NCBI RefSeq assembly: GCF_020509005.1
Contig: NC_063013.1
Location: 1,240,001-1,304,000, forward strand
Direction of reading: 5' to 3'
Source: Fulvia fulva
Lineage: Eukaryota; Ascomycota; Dothideomycetes; Mycosphaerellales; Mycosphaerellaceae
Length of the DNA: 64,000 bases
Position numbers and translations under genes: made by a program. The first letter of the stretch is position 1. Every line of letters begins with the position of its first letter. The notes beneath the pieces are model-generated. The model was not told the DNA's origin. It was given only the letters and a program-made list of their open reading frames with translations, and did not search any database. This document shows, piece after piece, positions 27,601 through 37,259 of the stretch.

Positions 27601-29616
27601 CTACCCGATAGCTTTTAAATAATCGACGATAGTAGTCCTACGTAAGCCGTAGAAGGAAGACTATACGTAGGTGAAGTCGTACCGCCTAATTACGCTCCTT
27701 AATACTCTTAGGAAGGCGCTTAAGAAGCTAGTTATAATGAGACTCTCCGAGGCGGTAGAGGAACACTCCCTACTCCCGGACACCTAGATAGGTACGCGCC
27801 TATAGCGATCGACGCTATCCGCGATAGAACTTATTACCTCTTAGGTAAAGGCTATCTAGTATAAGAATAGGGACAAGGTAGCTTCCTTACTTAGCCTAGA
27901 CATATCGGGAGCCTTCGACTACGTATTATACCCGCGGCTACTCTATATCCTAAGGTCGAAAGGACTCCTTAAGTAGCTTATTAACTTCGTACGGTCCTAC
28001 CTCTAAAAACGTAGTACGTCGATCCTAGTCGGCTAGTATAAAAGCCTATTTTAAGTAGTCTATACTAGAATCCCGTAAGGCTTAACGCTAGTACCTATTC
28101 TGTTCCTCTTTTTTATAGCGACGCTACTCCTAGCCCTAGAATCCTAGAACACCGCTACGAGCGGCTTCGTAGACGATACGAATATTCTAGCGTAGTCTTC
28201 CTTAACTAAGGAGAACTATAGGCTACTAGAAGAGAAGTATAAGATCTATAAGGACTAGGCTAGGAGGCACGGGGCTCGGTTTGCCCTAGAAAAGTATAAT
28301 CTAATATACTTTACGCGCCGGCTACGGTTCTATAATATATAAGCTTCTATCTAGATATAGGGGTATACGACTAACCCGGCAAATTAGCTTAGGATCCTCG
28401 GACTATAGGTAGACCCGGCGCTACGGTAGAGGAAGTACGTATAGGCAATATTACGGAAAGCTAAACAGAATATAGTATTATACTAGAGGCTTACTACGTC
28501 TATATAGGGGGCGGACTTCCGGTAGTCACGACTTCTATATACGGCTATTATACGGCCAGTCCTTACCTATAGTAGCTAAGTATAGTCCTTAGGCGAGAGG
28601 GCCTACCTATTAAAGGGACTCGTCGCGCCGCTAGCGAAGATCTAAAACTAATGCCTAAGGAAGGTTACCGGGGTATATAAGTCGATACTAATAAGGATAC
28701 TTAAGTACGAGACCGCTATACCGCCGATCGACCTATATATCTAGGGACTACGGACCTCCTACCTAGGTAAGTCGGTATAGTACCTAGTATAGAAGGTCAT
28801 CGCTAGTATAGTCGTAAGGGCCCGCGAATTAGTACTAGCGTATAAGGGTATTCGACCCGGAAACGAGCCGAACTACCGGGTAAGGAACAAATAGCTAGTA
28901 ATACGATAGGAAGGTAAGAAATAGTTTATAGAGCAACTATAGAAAGAGAGGTAGAACAACTAGGTTATAGGGTATAGTAGACGCCTTTAGCTAGCGGGAC
29001 AACCTAAGGAATAGTTAGCTACGAAATCCGTAGTTAAGCACCCCCCGAAGCTTATCTACTACCGCCTTACGAGGGTATAGAGTAGTATTATAACTTAACT
29101 ACGAAGCGAACATATCGGCCTCTAGGGGTACCTATTATAGAGGAAGGTTCTAGAATATACAAATACTAGCTACTCCTACGGCTATTACTCCTAGAATATA
29201 CGGTACGTACTCCTCGTCTATCCGAGGTAGTCGCTAGGAAGGGGGGAGTAGATAGTAAAGGCGAGGAACCGGACGATTAGGGCACTTCTTAATAACGTTA
29301 AGGACCTACGTCGTATTACGAACTAGATACTAGAGAAGGGCTAGCTAGAATAGTACCGCCTAGTAGGAGTAGTATAGGAAGAGAGAATACGGCGTAGCGC
29401 GACGAGACTAGCTAGGAGCGGGGGCTAACGGGGTAGTAATATAGACTACGTACGTTTAGAGGGAAAGCTAAACTAGATAAGGAGTAGTCGGGGGCGGGAA
29501 GGGTTTTTACCTATTCGGGTTTCCCTTTATATATAACAATAGATATATACCTATATAGGCCGGATAGGGTCCTAGAATAGGGGAATAACAAATCTATCTA
29601 TCTATTAACCCGCCGT
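24606..29616. repeat. about 15-bp target-site duplication flanking LINE B
   Basis: ctattaacccgccgt is found at 24606-24620 and 29602-29616, before and after the plus-strand LINE. The first few bases could belong to the (tcta) tail, so at least 11-12 bp are a true duplication. Confidence 0.8.
24621..29601 (+). mobile_element. Tad-type LINE (copy B), RIP-inactivated
   Basis: Plus-oriented LINE of the family also present at 5934-10514. With stops read through, CCHC zinc knuckles end ORF1 near 25640-25800, an endonuclease domain covers about 26150-26700, and the reverse transcriptase covers about 27300-28300 with G-F-V-D-D-T-N-I-L-A at 28163-28195. The 3' end has a (tcta)n tail. This is the longer of the two copies and carries about 360 bp (28680-29040) missing from the other. 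It inserted into the 5' part of the chromovirus. Confidence 0.85.
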
Positions 29617-29998
29617 CGCTTATTATATCTAGTAGGTCTGATCTTAGCTATCGACTATAGTCTGACTTCTATTATTCTATTAGGTCTACTACGGTTACGG
29701 TTCGTAATTATCGGTAGCTATAGTCGCGGCTATCTCGAATCCTCGACGGTTCGGCAGATATTAATATTAATCCTACGTGTCTCGACGAACTCCTACGAAA
29801 GTGTCTACGACTGACTATGTCGTATCCTCCTCTTCTATACACTTCCTACGTGTATAGGACACCCGATTATACTACTATAATCCGCCTCGAACTCGGGGTC
29901 TTATTCGCTAACTCCTACTAAAGTATCGTAAACCGGTCGGTAATGTCGCCGATAATACGCGTACTTACTATAGAGGGATTTAGAGTAGTAGAACTTAA
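29617..29998 (-). other. Chromovirus leader/gag start, degraded
   Basis: DNA between LINE B and the 5' LTR. As part of the minus-oriented chromovirus it should hold the primer-binding site and the start of gag. The first bases inside the LTR on the minus strand read ttaagttctactactc, but I cannot match them confidently to a tRNA. Confidence 0.5.
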
Positions 29999-30194
29999 TG
30001 TTACGGGTCTAGGCTACTCTTAGTAGGTAAAAGGGTGTCGTAGCTAAGTAATCGAATAAGTTCTACGGAGAAGAGAAGTTCTAGCTAAGGCGCGTATCGA
30101 AGATAAGCGCGACGTTCGCCGAGCCGAGGCGTTACGTCATGTTCATAGAGTCACGTGACCCGTAGGCCGTAGGCCGTAGGGCTATACCGTGACA
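29999..30194 (-). repeat. LTR (5' LTR of the chromovirus), 196 bp
   Basis: It begins tgttacggg and ends ccgtgaca, and pairs with 12872-13074. It has three ccgtagg units near 30159-30180 instead of four. Apart from that, differences are few and include CA/TA and TG/TA changes as expected from RIP. Confidence 0.9.
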
Positions 30195-30199
30195 TTAAG

Positions 30200-30312
30200 A
30201 TACCGTCGTAACTAAAGTAGAAGTAGTATAGTTCTTAGTAAAAGTAGTCCGCTCGGTAGTATAGCCCGCTCGGTAGTATAGCCCGCTCGGTAGTAAAGCA
30301 CGTTAATACCTT
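30200..30312 (+). mobile_element. pogo/Fot1-like transposon, right end with inverted repeat
   Basis: The complement of this segment matches 11826-11900: agaagtagtatagttcttag, then copies of cgctcggtagtatagcc, then gtagtaaagcacgt. It contains three copies of the roughly 18-bp cccgctcggtagtatag unit, while the left end has two. With the chromovirus removed it joins 12871 and closes the transposon. Confidence 0.7.
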
Positions 30313-30565
30313 CTAATCTTACTTAGTTCTTATACGTAGATATATACCTTTCTAAGGCTTCTATACGTTATTAATCTACGGCTATAGAGTACGGTATTAA
30401 ATAGGCGATAAGGTAAGTAATTCTTCTTTTATTAAGCCTATTAAGTCTAGGCTACGTCTTCTACCTACTATAGTACTATCCGGTAGTACCTACTTCTAAG
30501 GCTTTAGTAGATTAAATAATATAGAGCGCTATTTAATAATCTCGTCCGGAAAGTCGTTTATAGAA
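30313..30565. other. RIP-mutated flank beyond the transposon
   Basis: Unique sequence in this window with no CA or TG in at least 30301-30480. It lies outside the Fot1-like inverted repeat, so it is either another repeat or flanking DNA reached by RIP leakage. Confidence 0.5.
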
Positions 30566-31150
30566 GCTATTAGATTACAGTATTAGAATAAGCCGGACTA
30601 AGGTATTTAGAAAGAGCTAGAAAGTAAGGTAAATATAAAAGAATACTCTCTAAGGGCCTATAGAGTAATAATAAATTAGAACGATAATATAGTAGGTGTA
30701 AGACACCTTAATAAAGTTAAGAATACATTAATAACCGGTAAGCTAATAAACGAGATCGACAGGCTTAGCAATACCGCAGCGCAGCACACAGACCTCGATA
30801 TTGAGTTTATACTAAGAACCTCTGACGACTACGACATACTAAGACGAACTCCTGATCCTAGCTTGGCCTTGCGTCGGGTCTGGGCACGATCAGCGCAACA
30901 GGATTGCAGGGTCCTCACGCGTCATACGGACCAAAGCGCCCACCTCCACCAAAAAACAACACCACATCTTCAATCGTGTTTTCTTTATCCAACATCAGGC
31001 CCATTGCAACCAGCAAATTTATATACGTATCTGGATACATCACTGAGCAAATTGTCGTGCTTAGATTGGCTATCTGTGGTGTTGTTGTCGCATGCCACCG
31101 TCGCAAACTTTTCACCTGTTTCTTGGATTGGAGAAGCTACTGTAAGATGA
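30566..31150 (+). pseudogene. Degraded coding relic across the RIP border
   Basis: One plus-strand frame runs from at least 30566 to 31150 with only four stops, at 30584 (TAG), 30599 (TAA), 30608 (TAG) and 30677 (TAG), all of the kind RIP makes from TGG, CAG or CAA. Downstream of 30680 it is open for 157 codons. The translated text is protein-like (for example V-G-V-R-H-L-N-K-V-K-N-T-L) until about 30850, after which it looks like non-coding sequence. I do not recognise the family. It is probably a repeat-associated or truncated host gene whose left part was hit by RIP and whose right part was spared. Confidence 0.4.
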
Positions 31151-31497
31151 CCAAACACCTTTCAACACCTCAAAAGAATCAGATAGTAGGAGCCTATCAC
31201 TACTGCAGACTTAAGGGCATCAAGTGCTCGCAAAGAGACCTTCTTAAGACCTTCAAACCGCTCTTCGCACCCACAAGGCATCAGGTGCGCAATGCTCTGG
31301 ACACTGCAGGCTCAAGACAGCCATATCACCTTCCAGAACCTCCACCTTCCGGACCAGATCAGCTCTTATCCAAGGAGGATTTGGACCGGTGTGAACGGCT
31401 GCTTGAGAACTACCACAGCAGGGGTCAGAAGAACGCGGTAGATACACATTGTGACTATAGACGCAGCAGAACGAAGAACAAGGTGGTGTGGATGTGA
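31147..31497 (+). CDS. Small ORF with transposase-like helix-turn-helix, fragment
   Basis: 116 codons from ATG 31147. The N-terminal half (M-T-K-H-L-S-T-P-Q-K-N-Q-I-V-G-A-Y, then R-L-K-G-I-K-C-S-Q-R-D-L-L-K-T-F) resembles the N-terminal DNA-binding segment of fungal Tc1/mariner-type transposases. There is no DDE catalytic domain after it, so if real it is a truncated or domesticated fragment. Base composition is normal (CA and TG present), unlike the transposons to its left. The frame is also open upstream to 30904 using non-ATG starts. It may equally be chance coding in a relic. Confidence 0.35.
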   Translation: MTKHLSTPQKNQIVGAYHYCRLKGIKCSQRDLLKTFKPLFAPTRHQVRNALDTAGSRQPYHLPEPPPSGPDQLLSKEDLDRCERLLENYHSRGQKNAVDTHCDYRRSRTKNKVVWM

Positions 31498-32559
31498 ATA
31501 GAGAGATAGAACAACACCTTCAGAAATGAACATAATCCCACCAGTTGTATTGGGCGGTTTGGTCAGTGTGGAGCGTGGTCCTGTAGCATCCCAGTCTCTC
31601 ACAGACGCCGGATGATGACGATCGCAGCAACACCCGAGCGTTGATCGTGTTGGATGTCCACTCCAAGCCTGCCTCAGCCAGTCGCAGACGACGAATGCGT
31701 TTTCGCGACGTTGGCGAGAGAGCGATCGACTGGCCGCGCTTGCAGTCGCGCGTGGCCATGCACCGATGCACCCACGCAATGGCCCGCTGGTAGTAGCAGT
31801 TCCATGCGGAGACGCAGTGCTACAGCATGAGGCAGATTCGGGATAGGAAGGACGAGCGTGCACAGCCATTTGGCTCATTGTTGGGCAGATGAGTGGCGTG
31901 AGAGCAGCCACGCGATTGACGTGACAGAGTTGCACAGCTGGTGAGACGGGGCGGCTGCTTGGGGATAATGTAGTAGAGTAGGTAGAGCGTAGCTGGCACG
32001 GCCGCACGGCTGGGTCTGGGCTGCTCTCGTTGCTGTCTGGCGTTTCATTTCTACGTTTGGGCTAGTTTTAGCGTGTAGGTTTACCTGCTGTAGCGTGTCC
32101 GACTGCACGCGCAGTACCTACTATTGGCCACTGCCGTGAGGTTCACTGGGGGCACTGCTAGAGAGCGTGCGTCCATGCGTTCTGCGACGACGACAAGCCT
32201 TTCCGCCCACCACGCCCATCGCATCACATCGCCCGCCAGCCTCCAGGACCGCCGCACCCCATCGACACACCACCACCGGGGCACTCTGCGGGCAGTGCCA
32301 ATGCTGTACAGGGGGTCGTGAGAGCGAGCTGCCGTGTACCTCGCGTGTGCATGTTGGAGCTGCTTATACCGGGCACAGCGAGAGAGTGTTTGAAGGATCA
32401 CGACTGCGCATTTCTATTCGCGACGCGGCTCTACACCACACCGCGCGCACGCAGGTACTTGGTCGCTAGTGGGATCCCAGCTTGCATCTTCTCCCTTCAT
32501 ATGCCCGTCCGAGCCGACTCGCCGCAGGGCTGAGCAGAGTATCCTATACCGATCGCGCA
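31498..32559. other. Intergenic, upstream of the LIM-RhoGAP gene
   Basis: GC-rich sequence with many short overlapping frames on both strands, none with recognisable protein character. It presumably holds the promoter and 5' untranslated region of the gene starting at 32560. I see no repeat or RNA gene. Confidence 0.5.
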
Positions 32560-35500
32560 ATGGCTGCCACCATGGACAGTCCCAACACCACCTACCCCGA
32601 GTCGCCGATGGACCAGGAGGACGTCGTGTATCCCTGCAAAGGCTGCGGAGAGGTGAGGACAGCAGCACGACGCGACACCGCGACATGTGGTGCCGAGGTG
32701 CTAACGGAGTGCATGTAGATACTCGAAGAGGGCAAGGCATTCGAACTGGGTATGTATAGAGGCAGCTCGTCCTGCAATAGATGCACACCATACTAACGAC
32801 ACTGCTCCAGCCGGCAACCGGTGGCATATCGACTGCTTTCGATGCAACACTTGCGACACTCTCCTCGACTCCGATGCGAACCTGCTCCTACTCGGCGACG
32901 GCTCTCTCATATGCAACAACTGCACCTACAGCTGCAGTGCCTGCCACAACAAGATTGAGGATCTGGCCATCTTGACCGGTGACCAAGCATTCTGTTCTGG
33001 CTGTTTCAGATGTCGCAACTGCAAGAGGAAGATCGAGAATCTGCGCTACGCGAGGACATCGCAGGGCATCTTCTGCATGAGCTGCCATGAAAGCTTGATG
33101 GCAAGGCGGCGCAAGAAAGCGCGAACACCAAAGACCACTTCTGGTGCCACGCCTGGGATCGAAAAGGCACTGCCATCGCTGCCACCGGGCGTCGTCCCAG
33201 ACAGTGCTTTCACGCCGGAAGATGAGACACCGCCCGTCACTTATTCAGAAACTGCCACAAAATCGCAATCGCGACTGTCGAGGGATCGTCAGCTCGGCTC
33301 GCGCAACGAAGGCACTTCTACAATACGAGACGTTTCGCCGCTTTCTGACGATCCGCGCAGAGGTGCGCTCAATCACATCCATGAACAGCAGCGTGACATT
33401 ACAACTAACACGATTCTAGATGGCCCCATCCTGCCAGCTAGCACATACAACAACAGCAGCAGCAGATACACAACGGCTGGAAGCTTGCAGGACGACGACG
33501 ACGACGAAACTGGTGGAGATATACCTATGGTGCTTGATAACACGCCCATAGCTTCTCCGCTGGTCCCGAGCCAGGCTCCTCCAGTACAGAGAAAGCCCGT
33601 GTCTCGGCCCCAAGAACTATCGCCGCCGGTACAGAAAGAGAATCAGCCTCCTCGCGACTACTTTGGTACGAACGGCAGAATATCCGCTAAGCCCGCTCCA
33701 CGAGACCAGCTATCAAGAGATGCTTTGCGGGAGGACGCTCGTTCGCGATCTGTCTCTACTGAACGCGAACAAGATCGCAATGCTGCACAGGCCAGACCGA
33801 GCCCGCACATACTGTCTCAGGATAAGGGTCGTGCGAGAAAGCGCGACACTTCTGGCGGCAACACTCCAGTCAACGGTTCAGCGGCAGCGTCGCCTATCAT
33901 GCCCAGCACGCAAGATAGAGGAGCAATAAAACAGAAGGCGCCTCCGTTGTCCACAGATGCGCAGACATTGAGCCAGGATACGTTCAGACTGCAAGACGTC
34001 CCCCGGACAGCAAAGGCAAGATCACGGGCCAACTCCAGGCAAGGCGCTGTGTCTCCGCAGGTTGTCTCTTCAATCGACAGGCACAGTAGGGAAGATCACA
34101 CGCACAAGCCAGTGTCTCCAGTCTCTGTGGGCTCCCAGAATTCTGGCATTAATCCCTTCGACGATCCCAAGCGCATGAGAGCATTGCAGCCCTCCGGTGA
34201 AACGCCTGTGCCTCCAAGGAATGCGGATCGAATGCTGCCTTTGAGAGGTGACTCGCTTGCTGCCGCCGCTGCACATAGGTCCAAGACTTCTACGCCTGAT
34301 CCTCCTACGCCGACGGCAGTCTCGAGCTCGACGCACATCAATTCCCGACAGTCGTCGCAGACCTCAAGCCATGAACGGAACCAGTCGTCATCTTCAGTAC
34401 CTTCCACGTTTACGGATGCGCAGAGCACATTGTCGCGTGATAACAGCAGCCGATCCAAGGTTGAGCAGCCTGCCGTACGAAGCAGTCTCGATGCAGTCGT
34501 TCCACCACCACGTGCGGCCTCTCGTCCCACCGCCCCCAGCAAATCTGTCGCCAACGACGACTTCATTGCACCACGACACGCGCCGCCGCCGCCTGTTGGA
34601 CACACCAGAAATAACGACTCCGTTAGCACAATGCACAGCATCGACAATCGGCCTTCTATCGATGGACAACTATCCCCAGCTTTGCACAGTGCCGGACTTC
34701 CGAAGTACAGTCTCGATGGCGGATTCTCAATGGATGATGACCTTGGTCGTATTCTGCGTGGCGAACAAGCGCAAGATAGAAATGGTCCTGCATCCCCATC
34801 TGTCCTGCGACGAGTTTCGAATGCAGTGAAACACGGCAGAAGTTTCAGCGACCGAGCAGTGCCGGGAGGCAGATCGCCGAGGAATGGATCGCTAGATATC
34901 AGCTTTCCTGCGCATACACCGCTGATAACCTCTCCGACCGGGGCCGATGGATTGGACACTTTGCGGTCTTCACTACGGCGTGCGCAAGTGCACATTGCGG
35001 AGCTCGAGGCTGAAAAAGTCAGCCTACAGGAGAAGCTCGATGGCTCGACTGACATGAAAGCTGTTAACACCGAGCTTCGTGAGAAACGATCCACAATGGC
35101 ATTCCTGGATACGCAACGCGAAATGGTTGTGCGGGAGCTCGAAATCATGACGGAGCATCTGAGCAAGGCCAAGGACACAAGTCAGCCGATCGACCTTGGA
35201 TCCCTCAAGACCATAATCTTAAGGGACTTTGCCGAATCTTTACAGAAGCTAAAGGATAACATGGGAGCACAAATCGAAGACCTCATGCACAAGCGAAACG
35301 AACTGACTGACGAGATCGGGAATCTCATCCAAATGAAGGACAAGGGATTCCAAGAGTACGAGTCTTTGTCGTCGAAGAATTCTCAGCTTCTCCAGCATAA
35401 TAACGAGCTGATCCGCAGCATCCAGGGGATGTATCAGGACAACAGGCAGCCGAACGGAGCATTGGGAGGCGCGAATGGCCTGGGCATTTACAATCCGGGA

Positions 35501-36610
35501 GCAAAACTGGACACAACAGGCCCGACCGAAGTACGCAACCTCAATATCGTGAACACTGATTCGAACATGCCCACTTTACTTCACGATCCGGAGTCAGAAC
35601 CAGCAACTATGCTTACGCAACCGCAAGTTGTAAACATCCGCAAAGGCGGCAAACCAACCAAGTTCAACTGGAGACGAGGTGGCGAGAAGGTTGCCGGCAA
35701 AGTGACGAAAGGATTGAAGGGTGCGCTCGGTGGCGACAGAGCTCCAAGCAATCAAGGCCAGTACGCAATTGGCCATCCTTACGACTCCAGACAGGCGGTG
35801 GGTGGCAGTGATGTCAGCAGCGTCGCCAGTAAAGCACTCAGCGATGAGAGCAAAGCTGCTGGGTACGGGTTCTTCGGCCAGAAGAATGGAGGAGTAAAGC
35901 AAGGCACCGGCTTTGGCCACCTAAAGAACAACAGCAGCACCAACCTCGTCGATTCTTCAGATGGATCAGGTAAGCCAAGTACGACGTCTTGGTGTCCATG
36001 TCACATGCTAACGGTAACAGTACTTTTCGGCTCTGAGCTCAGCGCTCGGTGCGAGTTCGAGGGAAGTATGATTCCCAACATTGTAATGCGCTGCATTGCC
36101 GAAGTTGAAAAACGTGGCATGGATATAGAAGGCATATACCGCAAGTCTGGAGGTGCCGGCCAGGTGAAGACAGTCCAGCAAGGTTTCGAGAAGGACGACC
36201 AATTCGACATTTCCGACGAGGACCTGGACATCCATGCCATCACTAGCGCGATGAAGCAGTACTTCCGCAAGCTACCAACGCCACTCATTGTCTACGAGTC
36301 GTACGAAGCCTTGCTTGAAGCTGGCCAATTCCAGGACAAGGAGAAACGTGCCAACGCACTGCGGCAGGCGGTCAACGAATTGCCAGATGCTCATCGTGAC
36401 TGCCTTCAGTACCTCGTTGGGCATCTGGCTCGTGTTATGGCGCACGAGTCTCACAATCTCATGACACCACTCAACCTTGCCGTTGTATTTGCTCCAACGA
36501 TCATGCGACCGCTCTCGATTGAGCGGGAGATGAGCGACATGCAGATCCAGCGTCATGCAGTGCAGGCACTACTCGAGAACCACAAAGTGATATTCTCAAA
36601 CGATGACTAG
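32560..36610 (+). CDS. LIM-domain Rho GTPase-activating protein (Rga type)
   Basis: GTPase-activating protein for Rho/Cdc42-family GTPases, acting in polarity and septation. My splice model is 32560-32652, 32719-32749, 32811-35969, 36021-36610, giving 1290 aa. Introns are 66, 61 and 51 bp with GT...AG; intron 2 has a tactaac branch site at 32791. The model restores a complete first LIM domain split over three exons (C26-x2-C29, H47-x2-C50, C53-x2-C56), followed by a second LIM at about 82-135. A long Ser/Pro-rich disordered middle follows, then a coiled coil around 790-950 (35,000-35,420), then a C-terminal RhoGAP domain at about 1095-1285 with the arginine finger in G-I-Y-R-K-S-G near 1134. 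Met5 (32572, ccaccatgg) is an alternative start with a better context. The last intron is 51 bp and in frame, so unspliced mRNA would still be open. Confidence 0.9.
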
Positions 36611-37259
36611 GCGCACATCTTACCGACTTTCGACACAAATTCAATTCTTCCAATTGGAAATGGCCCACTCGCGGCATAGGGACAGGCTCTTTATGATCGC
36701 GGCTTGGCAGGCGCGGCGTTCTGGCGCGATATATCTAAGGCTCGTAGAGCTGTTCTCCTCTTTCCGTCTAACGGGAAGGGCTAATGCTTGGGTAAGAAGG
36801 AAGATATACCATGAGCTGAGCGTTTTCGTGAAGAGGCTTGATGAGCTTGCGAGCTCGCACTTTACAGCGGTTTAGCGGAGATACGTTCTTGGAGAGAGAC
36901 GCGGAAGAATGTTACGATTATGCAATGCCGATTGGTTAATTAAGACCTGGCAAGTCCTTCTCAGCGAAGTAGAGATTGTTGGAAAGACCAATTGAGACTC
37001 TTGTACATAACCTCTGTGTCTTCTCTTGTTCTCACGATCCGCCACAATGTGTATGCGCATCGCACGTGATTGATGAACCCGATAAGGTTTAACAGGGGTG
37101 GATGCTATTCTAGGTTACGTTGTAACTTTTGTCGTGCTGTCAATGCCAGTCGGGTGGTGCACCACGTTCCGCGTTTTCTCCCTCCTACACCAAATCTTCG
37201 GTGTACAATAGCGGGAGCACATCTGGCGATGTTGTAGCGCTGGTGGACCGCACTGCTTA
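36611..37259. other. Intergenic between rga and GDPase genes
   Basis: 3' region of the RhoGAP gene and promoter of the GDPase gene. A 90-codon plus-strand frame at 36603-36875 overlaps the RhoGAP stop and has no protein-like features. Nothing else seen. Confidence 0.5.

Larger units (their letters stand above)
12872..30194 (-). mobile_element. Ty3/gypsy chromovirus, minus strand, split by two LINEs
   Basis: Complete LTR retrotransposon in minus orientation with 5' LTR 29999-30194, 3' LTR 12872-13074 and TSD ttaag. Removing the LINE insertions at 17195-22341 and 24621-29601 with their duplicated targets leaves about 7.2 kb, a normal length for this group. Gene order on the minus strand is gag (24600 to 22355), protease, reverse transcriptase, RNase H, integrase and chromodomain (17190 down to 13100). 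All frames are interrupted by RIP-type TAG/TAA codons. Confidence 0.85.
12867..30199. repeat. 5-bp target-site duplication of the chromovirus
   Basis: ttaag at 12867-12871 and ttaag at 30195-30199 flank the two LTRs directly. A perfect 5-bp duplication is standard for Ty3/gypsy integration and shows that the two LTRs belong to one insertion. Confidence 0.85.

Noticed and set aside
422..29601. The A(+), B'(-), A'(-), B(+) arrangement of LINEs as one large inverted duplication.
   Set aside because: LINE A, A' and B have their own distinct target-site duplications, and A' and B sit in an element absent from the left side, so these are separate insertions.
30200..30312. The repeated cccgctcggtagtatag units as a CRISPR-like or satellite array.
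   Set aside because: Only two or three adjacent copies without spacers, located at the inverted ends of a DNA transposon; CRISPR is not expected in a fungal nucleus.
31366..32007. A 213-codon minus-strand ORF upstream of the RhoGAP gene.
   Set aside because: No recognisable motif, low-complexity Arg/Ser/Thr composition, GC-rich region where long chance ORFs are common in several frames at once.
34096..35178. A 360-codon minus-strand ORF within the RhoGAP gene.
   Set aside because: It is antisense to a coding sequence with clear LIM and RhoGAP domains, and its cysteine/serine-rich translation is typical of antisense shadows.
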